Shown here one piece after another: positions 52,965 through 62,005 of a stretch of 64,000 nucleotides of DNA. Position 1 is the first letter of the stretch, and the number at the start of each line of letters is the position of its first letter. Position numbers and translations under genes: made by a program. This DNA is from Klebsiella michiganensis (GTDB lineage Bacteria > Pseudomonadota > Gammaproteobacteria > Enterobacterales > Enterobacteriaceae). Below the pieces are notes generated by a model, which saw nothing but the letters and a program-made list of their open reading frames with translations, was not told the DNA's origin and searched no databases. The DNA lies in assembly GCA_000963575.1 (NCBI GenBank), contig CP011077.1:2976001-3040000 (forward strand), in the 5' to 3' direction.

Positions 52965-53762
52965 ATGATTAAGTGGCCCTGGAAAGCAACTGATTCAAGC
53001 GCCGCCCCCGCGTTCCCGTGGGAGCAGGCATTAGCCATCCCCGTGCTGGCATCACTCAGTGAAACCGAGCAGCAGAAATTAATTGGCCTTGCGGATCGTT
53101 TTTTACAGCAAAAGCGGCTGGTTCCGCTGCAGGGTTTTGAGCTGGATGACCTGAAGTGTGCCCGCATTGCACTCCTGTTTTGCCTGCCGGTGCTGGAACT
53201 GGGCATTGAATGGCTGGATGGTTTCCATGAAATCTTACTCTACCCCGCACCGTTTATTGTGGATGATGAATGGCAGGACGACTTCGGCCTGGTGCACAGC
53301 CAGCGCGTGGTGCAATCCGGGCAGAGCTGGCAACAGGGCCCCATTGTTCTGAACTGGCTGGACGTGCAGGACTCCTTCGACGCCTCCGGATTCAACCTGA
53401 TTATTCATGAAGTTGCCCACAAACTGGACAGCCGCAACGGTGACCGCGCCAGCGGCGTGCCTTTAATTGCTTTGCGGGATGTGGCCGGCTGGGAACACGA
53501 TCTCCACGCCGCGATGGACAGCATTCAGGATGAAATCGATATGGTTGGCGAAAATGCCGCCAGCATTGACGCCTATGCCGCCACCGATCCGGCAGAATGT
53601 TTTGCCGTGCTTTCCGAATATTTCTTTAGCGCACCGCAGCTCTTTACGCCGCGCTTCGCGTCGCTTTATCAGCGCTTTTGCCAGTTCTACGGGCAAGATC
53701 CGTTCCAGCGTCTGGTTGATCGAGAAAACACCCCCGGCAGCGCCGGAAATACGGTGCATTAA
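52965..53762 (+). CDS. mtfA: Mlc titration factor A, zinc metallopeptidase
   Basis: 265 residues from the ATG at 52965 (MIKWPWKATDSS), matching the E. coli MtfA length; the longer frame from 52881 has no similarity. FLQQKRLVPLQGFELDDLKC, LPVLELGIEWLDGFHEILLY and the metallopeptidase motif LIIHEVAHKLD (HExxH) are clear, as is YFFSAPQLF. MtfA binds the glucose repressor Mlc and so modulates ptsG, and it has zinc-dependent peptidase activity. The neighbourhood with asnT and serU matches E. coli. Confidence 0.95.
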   Translation: MIKWPWKATDSSAAPAFPWEQALAIPVLASLSETEQQKLIGLADRFLQQKRLVPLQGFELDDLKCARIALLFCLPVLELGIEWLDGFHEILLYPAPFIVDDEWQDDFGLVHSQRVVQSGQSWQQGPIVLNWLDVQDSFDASGFNLIIHEVAHKLDSRNGDRASGVPLIALRDVAGWEHDLHAAMDSIQDEIDMVGENAASIDAYAATDPAECFAVLSEYFFSAPQLFTPRFASLYQRFCQFYGQDPFQRLVDRENTPGSAGNTVH

Positions 53763-53862
53763 ACCAGCAACGAGGCGTAAATTTAACCATATGAATTAAT
53801 GCGTTACTTTTACTGTTGACAGGTTTTATGGCTAACGATAACATGCGCCCCGTTGAAACAAT

Positions 53863-53938
53863 TCCTCTGTAGTTCAGTCGGTAGAACGGCGGACTGTTAA
53901 TCCGTATGTCACTGGTTCGAGTCCAGTCAGAGGAGCCA
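53863..53938 (+). tRNA. asnT: tRNA-Asn (anticodon GTT)
   Basis: 76 nt, TCCTCTGTAGTTCAGTCGGT at the 5' end, anticodon loop CTGTTAATC (GTT), TTCGAGTCC and an encoded CCA. asn tRNA genes are well-known island attachment sites, and here the 3' end faces an accessory operon. Confidence 0.97.
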
Positions 53939-53946
53939 TATTTGAG

Positions 53947-53981
53947 AAGCCCGCTTAAGGAAACTTAAGCGGGCTTTTTGC
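53947..53981 (+). terminator. terminator after tRNA-Asn
   Basis: AAGCCCGCTTAAG, loop GAAA, CTTAAGCGGGCTT, then TTTG. A perfect 13-bp stem 8 bp after the tRNA. Confidence 0.92.
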
Positions 53982-54069
53982 TTTTATAAATCCCCGGCTG
54001 TCTTCCCGTTGCCAGCCGCCCGATTACGCGCTATGTGGAATTCCCTTCTCTTTTCCGCAGAGATATTTC

Positions 54070-55353
54070 TCAGTCACGCTTCACAAAACGCACGGGCATA
54101 CTGCGAATCCCGGTATGCTTATTGCTGCGCACCCAATTAACTTCGCCATCCAGACTGAAGCTATGCACCTGCTCCAGCAGATGGTGCAAAATAACGCGCA
54201 TTTCAAGCCTCGCCAACTGCGCGCCAAGACAGCTATGTCCCCCGCCCCCAAATGCCAAATGGAGATTTTTCTGGCGGCCAATATCGAACGTAAAAGGTTG
54301 CTCATAATAAGCATCATCCCTGTTGGCTGACGCCCACCACAACGTGACTTTCTCCCCGCGGCGAATAAGCCTGTCGCCGATAATCACATCGCGCGTTGCC
54401 GTGCGACGGTTATAGGGGGTCGGGGAAGTCCAACGCAGTATTTCGTCGAGCGCTGAATTCATCAGGCCGCCGTCCTGCTGCAGGCGCAGCCACTGCTCTG
54501 GATGGTGAATAAATGCCAGAATACCACCGGCAATCGCGTTACGCGTGGTCTCCAGCCCCGCCACCATGACCACGCTGAACACCATCAACTGTTCCAGCGG
54601 CGTAAGTTTTCCCAGCCCTTTGGGGAGTTCGCCCGTCACGGCCAGAGACACAATATCGCTGCCTGGGTTCTGGCGTTTCTCTTCGACAAACTTATGCCCG
54701 TAGGCCATGAAGTTTTTCATCCCCTGCTGGCTACTGATGCTGGTTTCACCCAACTGGCGGTCCGAATAGTCCAGGACGGCGTTAATCCACGCAAAAATCT
54801 GATGGCGATCGTCTTGTGGGATACCGACCAGACTGGCGATAGCAAACAGCGGTAGCTCTGCTGCGATGGCAGAGACGAAATCGACACGTTCCTGCTGGAG
54901 CGCGGCCTGTACGGCAGACTCTGCTGCGGCAAAAAGAATATCCTCCATCGCCGCCACGCGGGCATTGGTGAGGGCCGGGCCAATCAATCTGCGTAGCGCC
55001 TTATGGCGAGGATCGTCCATCATATTGATTACCGATCCTGGCCCCATTTCCCGGGGCAAATCCTCAATCATAGTGCCGCCGCCCTGCCGATCGCCGCCGC
55101 CGGCGGAGGAGAAGGTGTCGTTATCTTTCGCGATGGCCGCAATGTCGTGATAGCGCGTAAACACCCAAAATCCTTCGCCATCGGGCGTGAGCGCCGTCCG
55201 GGGATGGAACAATGCGCCGTGGTGGCTACGCAGGTCGGTGAATACCTGATGTGGAAACCCGCGGCTGAACAGATCCAGATTGGTCAGATCCACGTCAGGC
55301 AGGGGCCAAGACTGCGCAGCCTGTTCACTGTTGATAATCGCTTCGGACATCAT
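54070..55353 (-). CDS. cytochrome P450
   Basis: 427 residues of a soluble bacterial P450. The I-helix oxygen-activation motif is AGLETT (265-270), the K-helix ExxR is EILR (304-307), and the heme-binding loop is AFGGGGHSCLG with Cys375. The N-terminal DDPRHKALRRLIGPALT is typical of class I P450s of the CYP124/125/142-like assemblage. P450s are uncommon in Enterobacteriaceae. It is the last gene of the transport operon (12 bp after the second ABC half-transporter), suggesting it modifies a transported or self-made small molecule. No dedicated ferredoxin gene is visible. Confidence 0.9.
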   Translation of the reverse strand: MMSEAIINSEQAAQSWPLPDVDLTNLDLFSRGFPHQVFTDLRSHHGALFHPRTALTPDGEGFWVFTRYHDIAAIAKDNDTFSSAGGGDRQGGGTMIEDLPREMGPGSVINMMDDPRHKALRRLIGPALTNARVAAMEDILFAAAESAVQAALQQERVDFVSAIAAELPLFAIASLVGIPQDDRHQIFAWINAVLDYSDRQLGETSISSQQGMKNFMAYGHKFVEEKRQNPGSDIVSLAVTGELPKGLGKLTPLEQLMVFSVVMVAGLETTRNAIAGGILAFIHHPEQWLRLQQDGGLMNSALDEILRWTSPTPYNRRTATRDVIIGDRLIRRGEKVTLWWASANRDDAYYEQPFTFDIGRQKNLHLAFGGGGHSCLGAQLARLEMRVILHHLLEQVHSFSLDGEVNWVRSNKHTGIRSMPVRFVKRD

Positions 55354-55365
55354 TACCTCCCCGGT

Positions 55366-57102
55366 TTATTGCAGACGCCAGCCTTCAGCATGGTTACGCG
55401 CCTGCCAGAAATCAGCATAGCGACCGCCTGCGGCCAGTAATTGCTGGTGGTTGCCTTGTTCAACAATGTGCTGCCGATCCAGCACCAGAATCTGGTCAGC
55501 GTTTTGGATGGTCGAGAGCTGATGGGCAATGACCAGCAACGTACAGCGATGGTGTAGAGACTGTAATCCGGCGGCAATCGCGGACTGATTCTCTGCGTCC
55601 AGAGCGCCGGTGGCCTCATCCAGCAGCAATATCGGCGCGTTTTTCAACAATGCGCGAGCGATGGCGACACGCTGGCGTTCACCGCCAGAAAGCAGGCCGC
55701 CGCCCTCACCAACCTGGCTTTGCCAGCCATCCGGTAGGCGTTGCAGCAGCTCGTCCAGCCGTGCCAGCCTGACTACCTGCTCAATTTCCTGCGCGTCGGC
55801 GTGCGGATTGCCAATCAATACGTTTTCCCGCAGGGTGCCGCTGAACAGATAATTGTCCTGAAAGACTGGCGCGATCAGTGACATGTGCTCCCGACTGCTT
55901 AACTGTCGCAGGTCGGTGCCTCCCAGCGTAATGCTGCCGCTGTCAGGGTCAAAGAAACGTGCGATCAAACGCATAAGGGTGGTTTTACCCGCGCCAGAGA
56001 GGCCCACCAGCGCCGTGGTGGTATTGGCGGGCAGCGTAACCGACACATTTTCCAGGATAGGCCGCTCGGGTTGATAGCCAAAGGTCACGTTATGCAACTG
56101 AATGCTGGCCTCGCCGCTGTATGGCTGAGGATCGTCGGCCTGCGGCAGCGGTTGCTCGGCCAGTACACGCTCCACCGCATCCATTTGGGCAGAAGCCATG
56201 CGGATCCCGGCTCCATAGGCGGCCACTTCGGTAAGGGGGTCAATCACCCGGTTAATGAGCACCAGCAGCGCCAGCAGCGTGACCAGCTGCTGCGGATCGT
56301 TATCGCTCAACCCCAGCCAGGTGACGCTTGCCATCAACGTCAGGAAACTGAGCTGCGCCAGCCAGGAGTTAGCCAGTAACGGCGGCAGCACCAGCCACAG
56401 CTGGCGTTTACTGGCCCGATGTTGTGCCACTAAGGCCAGATCAAAATTGGCATGTCCCTGTTCGCCGCAGCCGTGAGTGCGCAACACCATTTGGTTTTGT
56501 GCAAACTCAAGCATACGTTCGCTGGCTTCTGCCGTAGCATGGTGAACGGCTTCATCTGCGGCGCGCCCCAGCCTGCCCGCCCACCAATAAACCAGCGCCA
56601 CCAGCGGAAAAATAACCATCGCGATCAGCGCGATACGCCAGTCGAAGAAAAAGGTAATCGCCACCACCACCAGCGGTGTCAAGGTGGCACGCATTAACGG
56701 GCTTAATTGGTGTGCGGGCAGCCCCAGGATTTCCATCACCCCCTGGCTGAGCAGCACGCCAAGCTGGCTGGTATTGGCGGGACTGAACCATCCCAGCGGC
56801 AGAGTCACCACGTGGTCGCCAATGCGGTGACGTAAGGTATTCAGTAGCGCTATGGCCACCTTGAAGCCGCCCAACGAGGCAACGTAGTTAAGATACCAGG
56901 CGAGCAACGTACAGAGCGTGAGCGGCAACAACCACCATGTCGCCTGCGTGATATCATCCTGCAAAAGCGCCTGGACTATCGGCACGACCATCGCAAAAGC
57001 GATCCCCTGCACCAGGCAGAAAAGCACCATCAGGCTCAGGTAACGTTGCAGAACCTTCGCGTTATCTTTGCCCAGCAGTGACGAGAGACGGGTCAGCAGC
57101 AT
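55366..57102 (-). CDS. ABC half-transporter, YbtQ-like
   Basis: 578 residues from the ATG at 57102, chosen for its strong AAAGGAGG ribosome site; the frame is open to 57138. An N-terminal six-helix exporter-fold domain is followed by an ATPase with Walker A GLSGAGKTT, signature LLSGGERQRVAIARAL and Walker B ILLLDEATGALD. It overlaps the previous half-transporter gene by 10 bp, so the two probably form a heterodimer. YbtP/YbtQ of the yersiniabactin system have this architecture and act in siderophore import; other relatives export. Here the partner importer genes favour a metallophore-related role, as inference. Confidence 0.85.
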   Translation of the reverse strand: MLLTRLSSLLGKDNAKVLQRYLSLMVLFCLVQGIAFAMVVPIVQALLQDDITQATWWLLPLTLCTLLAWYLNYVASLGGFKVAIALLNTLRHRIGDHVVTLPLGWFSPANTSQLGVLLSQGVMEILGLPAHQLSPLMRATLTPLVVVAITFFFDWRIALIAMVIFPLVALVYWWAGRLGRAADEAVHHATAEASERMLEFAQNQMVLRTHGCGEQGHANFDLALVAQHRASKRQLWLVLPPLLANSWLAQLSFLTLMASVTWLGLSDNDPQQLVTLLALLVLINRVIDPLTEVAAYGAGIRMASAQMDAVERVLAEQPLPQADDPQPYSGEASIQLHNVTFGYQPERPILENVSVTLPANTTTALVGLSGAGKTTLMRLIARFFDPDSGSITLGGTDLRQLSSREHMSLIAPVFQDNYLFSGTLRENVLIGNPHADAQEIEQVVRLARLDELLQRLPDGWQSQVGEGGGLLSGGERQRVAIARALLKNAPILLLDEATGALDAENQSAIAAGLQSLHHRCTLLVIAHQLSTIQNADQILVLDRQHIVEQGNHQQLLAAGGRYADFWQARNHAEGWRLQ

Positions 57103-58856
57103 ACATCCTCCTTTGAGGGTGAGAACTGAGCCTGCCACAGACGCGCGTATTCACCCTTGTTAGCCAGCAGTTGGCTATGCGTTCCCTGTTCCGCAATACG
57201 TCCCTGCGCCAGCACCACGATATTATCGGCGTTAACCACCGTCGCCAGGCGGTGAGCCACCACCAGCAGCGAGCGGTTACCCTGTTGAGAAATGAGCCGG
57301 GAGAGCGTGTCCTGAATGGCGGCTTCTGATTCCGCATCAGCCTGGGCCGTCGCTTCATCCAGCACCAGCAACTGCGGCTCTTTGAGTAGCGCTCTGGCAA
57401 TACTCAGGCGCTGCGCTTCCCCACCCGACAGGCAAGCATCTTCGCCATAAACCGACTGATAGCCACGCGGCAATTGCATAATGCGTTGATGGATATTGGC
57501 TGCCTGCGCCGCGGCAATCACTTGCCGATCGGTTGCCTGCGGATAACCCAGGGCAATGTTGTCTCTGATACTGAGTCGCAGCAGTCGTACTTCCTGAAAG
57601 ACGCAGCCAATCTGACGATAGAGATGGTCGGTCGTGATATTGGCCAGATCGACCCCTCCCAGCATAATCCGGCCAGCATCGGGTTCGGCAAAGCGCAGAA
57701 GTAACTTCGCCAGCGTTGACTTGCCCGCCCCGGATGCTCCAACCAGCGCCGTTACCGTACCGGGTTCCAGCCTCAGCGATATGTCATGCAAAATCTGGCG
57801 ATCGGGTCCGTAGCTGAAGCTGACGCGATCAAAACACACCTGGTTGCCCGTATTGAGCATCACCCGCTCCGGCTCCTTTTGTTGAGGGATCGCCAGTAAC
57901 CCTGCCAGGCGTGTAAAAGCCCCCTTCGCCATCTGCAGTGACTGTGCGCTGCTGCTTAACGTGCCAATTGGCACCGAGATACCCAGCCCCAACACCGCAA
58001 ACGGCAGGAGTTGCCAGATATCCATCCAGCCGAGATGAATAAAGGTGACGCCGCCAACCAGCACCAACAGCAATAAGGTGAGCGGCGCGATAATCACCCC
58101 TGAAAGACTTTCCGGTTTGATAAGCGGACGCACCCAGTCGAGAAAGAAATCGCGAAAGCTGTCTACCGCCCGGCGATATGCCTGATGAGCAATGCCCGGC
58201 TGGCCGAAGGTTTTCACCACCGGTATGCCCTGGACAAACTCCACGACCGAGCGATTGACCTGCTCCAGCTCCTGGCCGTATTCCACCATTTTGGCCTGAC
58301 TGGCACGCATAATCTGGCGATAGAGCAGAAAAAAGAACGGGAGCGGAATCAGGGTGATCAGCGTCATCCGCCAATCGATGAACAACAGGTAGCCGTAGAC
58401 GCACACAAGAGTGGCGGCAGCGTTTGCCAGATTCAGATAGGAGTGCGCCACCAGATGATGAATCGCCGTCACGTCATCCTGCATACCCTGCTTAATTCTG
58501 CCGCTGCTGTTGGCGCTGAACCAGCTGAGCGGCGCGTGCGCCATACGACGCGCTAACTGGCGGCGCAGCCACAAGGAGAATGCATTATCAGCGAGGTGCG
58601 TCGTGAGGTCGGCCAGCCCCCGCAACGCCAGTCCTCCCCCCAGGCAGAAAGCGGATATTTTCACGATATGCCAGGCCAGGGCCGCACGGTCTGCCTGCGC
58701 GCTCATCAGCACCCGCGCCAGTTCAGTCAGACCAATCAGCGGGGCCAGTACCAGCGCCGATGAGCCCACCTGAAGTACCACGGCCAGCGCAATCCAGCCG
58801 CGAACCGGTCGTAATAGCCCGACCGGCTGAGGTTCAGTCTCGCATGTTGAAGTCAT
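57093..58856 (-). CDS. ABC half-transporter, YbtP-like
   Basis: 587 residues from the ATG at 58856 (MTSTCETEPQ; GGAG box), in preference to the open frame up to 58952, which would overlap the ATPase gene by 119 bp. Exporter-fold membrane domain (LLFIDWRMTLITLIPLPFFF), then an ATPase with GASGAGKSTLAKLLLRF, LSGGEAQRLSIARALL and LLVLDEATAQADAE. The Walker B is degenerate only in the D-loop. It pairs with the downstream half-transporter. It overlaps the preceding double ATPase by 23 bp. Confidence 0.85.
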   Translation of the reverse strand: MTSTCETEPQPVGLLRPVRGWIALAVVLQVGSSALVLAPLIGLTELARVLMSAQADRAALAWHIVKISAFCLGGGLALRGLADLTTHLADNAFSLWLRRQLARRMAHAPLSWFSANSSGRIKQGMQDDVTAIHHLVAHSYLNLANAAATLVCVYGYLLFIDWRMTLITLIPLPFFFLLYRQIMRASQAKMVEYGQELEQVNRSVVEFVQGIPVVKTFGQPGIAHQAYRRAVDSFRDFFLDWVRPLIKPESLSGVIIAPLTLLLLVLVGGVTFIHLGWMDIWQLLPFAVLGLGISVPIGTLSSSAQSLQMAKGAFTRLAGLLAIPQQKEPERVMLNTGNQVCFDRVSFSYGPDRQILHDISLRLEPGTVTALVGASGAGKSTLAKLLLRFAEPDAGRIMLGGVDLANITTDHLYRQIGCVFQEVRLLRLSIRDNIALGYPQATDRQVIAAAQAANIHQRIMQLPRGYQSVYGEDACLSGGEAQRLSIARALLKEPQLLVLDEATAQADAESEAAIQDTLSRLISQQGNRSLLVVAHRLATVVNADNIVVLAQGRIAEQGTHSQLLANKGEYARLWQAQFSPSKEDVCC

Positions 58857-60309
58857 CACAAATCTCCTTATCAAACACAGCGCCTGAATCAGCCTCACCG
58901 CTGCTGAGATGCAGCTCTGCGGTGCAAATCTGTCTGGCTGCCGGTAAATCATGGGTAATAAAAAGCACTGCCATGCCCTGCGTCAGTAGCTGATTCAGCA
59001 GTTGCAGAATCATGCGGGTGCTGAGCACATCCAGAGCCGAGGTGACTTCATCGCAGATAAGCACACAGGGCTGACCTGCCAGCGCCCGCGCCAGCGCCAC
59101 GCGCTGTTGTTCGCCGCCAGAAAGTTCTCGTGGCAGGCGGCGGGCATAATCGCCAGGCAGTCCGACCTGCTGCAGCAGAGCGGCCACGCTGCCTGGGTGG
59201 GTTAATCGGTACCTATCGAGCGCCTGTTGTAGCTGCTGTCCAACGCTGCGTAACGGGTGCAGTGAATGGGCTGGGTCCTGGGGCACCAGCGCGATGGCGC
59301 GCTGCTGTTCACCCGAGCGCCGGCGCACATCGCTCGCCAGCGGTCGATCGCCAAGGGTGATAGCGCCCTGATGGGATGGATTTAAACCCGCCAGCGATCG
59401 CGCGAGAGTGCTTTTGCCAATGCCTGATGGCCCGGTGACCGCAAGGCACTGCCCCGGATGCAGCGCGAAACTCAGCGCTGGCAACGCAGTCTGTCGGGAA
59501 TGCCCCGGATGCCAGCGGGAAACCCGCAGCAGTGGCTCACCTTGAGTGGTGACCGGTCGCGACCAGGTCACAGGGGACAACCACGCGCGCAGCAGTGGGC
59601 TTTTGGGGGTGGCAAAAAGCTGCCGGGTGCAGCCATATTCCAGCTGCTGCCCGTTATGCAGGACCAGCATCCGTTGCGCTATCTCCGCCACGGCGTTGAG
59701 TTCGTGACCAATCAGCAACAGGGCAAACCGATGTTGCCGCTGTAGCTGGTGCAGCTCCGCCATCATCTGCTCACGATGTCGGCGATCTAATCCGGCGAAG
59801 GGCTCATCGAGAATAAGTAGCTGTGGGCGCTTCAATAGCACCCGAGCGAGTGCGACCCGGCGACGCTGTCCGCCGGAAAGCTGGTGGGGGAAACGTTGCA
59901 GGAAAGCGTTATCCTGCGGCAATCCGAGAGAAGCCAGCATCTCGCTAATGGCGCTGGCATCACCATGATGAAATTCATTAAGCTGACGCCGCACTGACAT
60001 ACCTGGCGTCAGTTCCTGTGCCGGGTCCTGGCCAAGCCAGGCGGTGTGCCTGAATCTGAGCTGACGGAGCTGGCGAGGCGTGGCCTGCAATACCTCGCAT
60101 CCGCAGCAGATAATCTGCCCGCCGGCGTGGCGCTGCCCGGAGGCCAAGTCCCCCAGCAGCGCACGCCCAAGGGTACTTTTCCCTGCCCCGCTGCTGCCAA
60201 TCACCGCCAGCGAATCCCCCGCGGCCAGCTCAAAATTAATATCCTGCAGCACCGCATCACCCTGTGGGTTGCGGATCGTCAGGCCGGAAACCTGCACCAC
60301 CCAACGCAT
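58834..60309 (-). CDS. double ATPase of an Opp/Dpp/Nik-type importer
   Basis: 491 residues containing two complete ABC ATPases (DppD-DppF fused). The first has GSSGAGKSTLGRALLGDL near 38-46, LSGGQRRRVALARVLL and LLILDEPFAGLD. The second has GPSGIGKSTLARSLAGLN, LSGGEQQRVALARALAG and VLICDEVTSALD. It energises the two permeases encoded just upstream, overlapping the nearest by a TGATG junction. The fused form resembles YejF/GsiA. Confidence 0.9.
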   Translation of the reverse strand: MRWVVQVSGLTIRNPQGDAVLQDINFELAAGDSLAVIGSSGAGKSTLGRALLGDLASGQRHAGGQIICCGCEVLQATPRQLRQLRFRHTAWLGQDPAQELTPGMSVRRQLNEFHHGDASAISEMLASLGLPQDNAFLQRFPHQLSGGQRRRVALARVLLKRPQLLILDEPFAGLDRRHREQMMAELHQLQRQHRFALLLIGHELNAVAEIAQRMLVLHNGQQLEYGCTRQLFATPKSPLLRAWLSPVTWSRPVTTQGEPLLRVSRWHPGHSRQTALPALSFALHPGQCLAVTGPSGIGKSTLARSLAGLNPSHQGAITLGDRPLASDVRRRSGEQQRAIALVPQDPAHSLHPLRSVGQQLQQALDRYRLTHPGSVAALLQQVGLPGDYARRLPRELSGGEQQRVALARALAGQPCVLICDEVTSALDVLSTRMILQLLNQLLTQGMAVLFITHDLPAARQICTAELHLSSGEADSGAVFDKEICDDFNMRD

Positions 60310-61061
60310 CAGCTCTTGCTCCAGCGGTCAGTCTGCAAACTCATCGCCACCACCACCAGCGCGATACCAAGCGCAGGTAACAGCGCCGCCCAGGGATTGA
60401 GCATCAGCCCGGGTAACCCGTCGCGCACCATTGATGCCCAGTCGATCCCGCCGGGGCTGGCAATACCGAGAAAACTGGCCGAGGCGAGCAGGTAAATCGC
60501 AGCGACTAAACGGGTAGTCCCATCAGCCAGGATACCGGGAACAATCACCGGCAGGACTTCGCGCCATAACAGTACCGGCAGCGCATCGCCTGCCGCACGC
60601 GCCACCTCGACATAACCGGTATCGAGGACCGGATCCGCCAGCGAACGTATATAGCGCAGGGTAAAAGGGATATTGAGTAACGTAATCCCGATCAACAGCG
60701 CGACCAGCCCGTTGCCAAAGGCATAGATAACCCCAATCAGTACCAGCAGCGGGGGCATGTACAGGAGCGGATCCAGTAACACCACCAGCCTTCTGCCGCG
60801 ATCGGGCAAAGCAACCAGCAGCAGCGCGCACAGGCTGCCTAAAAATGAGGAGCACAATGCGCACAACAGGGGGAAAAGCAGAATATTGCGACCACCGCTC
60901 AGCAGCCGGCTCAAGACATCCCGCCCCAGGCCATCGCTGCCCAGCCACAGGGTTTCATCCGGCAGTTGCCAGGCCAGGCCGAGGCTACGCTGTGGGTTAT
61001 AGGGTGCCAGCCACGGGCTACAGATAATCAGGGCAATCATCAATAAAGCGATGATTCTCAC
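60309..61061 (-). CDS. Opp/Dpp-type permease (DppC/NikC-like)
   Basis: 250 residues when started at the GTG at 61061, which overlaps the previous stop by 4 bp (GTGA). The longer frame to 61118 would overlap by 61 bp and adds an unlikely N-terminus. WLGSDGLGRDVLSRLLSGG is the DppC-type periplasmic motif. The EAA-type loop YVEVARAAGDALPVLLWREV follows. It forms the channel with the DppB-type partner. Confidence 0.88.
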   Translation of the reverse strand: MRIIALLMIALIICSPWLAPYNPQRSLGLAWQLPDETLWLGSDGLGRDVLSRLLSGGRNILLFPLLCALCSSFLGSLCALLLVALPDRGRRLVVLLDPLLYMPPLLVLIGVIYAFGNGLVALLIGITLLNIPFTLRYIRSLADPVLDTGYVEVARAAGDALPVLLWREVLPVIVPGILADGTTRLVAAIYLLASASFLGIASPGGIDWASMVRDGLPGLMLNPWAALLPALGIALVVVAMSLQTDRWSKS

Positions 61062-62005
61062 GAGCGCCTCCGCCAGGGATCGAGCCAGACCGCCAGGACA
61101 TCCGCCGCGAACCAACACAGGGCGGTAATCAGCGCCAGCAGCATCGCCACCCCCTGAAGCAAAATGGCATCACGGGTATTCAGCGCCGTCAGCAGCAGCT
61201 CGCCGAGGCCGGGAAAGCCAAATACGCGTTCTACCACCACGGCACCGCCAATCAGGTAGGGTAAACTGGCGGCAAATAATTGGGCCAGCGGCCCCGCGGC
61301 CTGGGGCAGCAAATGGCGGGCCACCAGCGTCAGCCCGCGAACACCGTTAAGGCGGGCGCTGAGAATGTTGGGCGCGTCAGTCAGCCTTATCAACGAGGCG
61401 CGTATCATACGCAGCAAATAACAGCCGCCGATCAGCGCCAGAGTCAACGCGGGGAGAACCAGAATAGACCACTGGTCGCTGATATTGCCGGAAGCCGGCA
61501 ACAGGGATACCGCCGGGAACCACCCCGCCCCAACCGCCAACAGCAGGATCATCAGCGTGGCAACAATAAATTCCGGGGTGCTTAATCCACTCATCGCGAT
61601 AAATGACAGCAGCCGATCCTGCCAGCGATCCCGATGCATCGCCGCCAGTACACCGCCGGTGCCCCCCAGCAGCAACATCCCGCAGGCGGCCAGCAGCGCC
61701 AGCAGCGCACTCCGCCGAGCGGCGGGAGCGATAATATCGACTACCGGTTGTTGGCTGGTTAAAGAGATGCCGGGATCGCCGCGCAGAATACCGTTAAGCC
61801 ACTGCCAGTACCTTGCGGCGACGGGCCTATCGAGACCGAACTGATGCCGTAGCGTCTGCAACGCCTGCGGGGTGGCGTGTTCACCCAATGCCTGCACTGC
61901 GGCATCTCCGGGTGCCAGCGTCAGAGTGAAGAAGATCAACATGCTCGCCAGCCACAGCAACAGCAGTGCGCTAAGCAGACGCCAGAGGACAAATCTGGCC
62001 ATCAT
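61058..62005 (-). CDS. Opp/Dpp-type permease (DppB/NikB-like)
   Basis: 315 residues, the usual DppB length. Starts MMARFVLWRLLSALLLLWLA. GDPGISLTSQQPVVDIIAPA and the EAA-type loop LNGVRGLTLVARHLLPQAAG are typical. VERVFGFPGLGELLLTALNT is a family motif. The ATG overlaps the stop of the binding-protein gene by 4 bp. Confidence 0.9.
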   Translation of the reverse strand: MMARFVLWRLLSALLLLWLASMLIFFTLTLAPGDAAVQALGEHATPQALQTLRHQFGLDRPVAARYWQWLNGILRGDPGISLTSQQPVVDIIAPAARRSALLALLAACGMLLLGGTGGVLAAMHRDRWQDRLLSFIAMSGLSTPEFIVATLMILLLAVGAGWFPAVSLLPASGNISDQWSILVLPALTLALIGGCYLLRMIRASLIRLTDAPNILSARLNGVRGLTLVARHLLPQAAGPLAQLFAASLPYLIGGAVVVERVFGFPGLGELLLTALNTRDAILLQGVAMLLALITALCWFAADVLAVWLDPWRRRS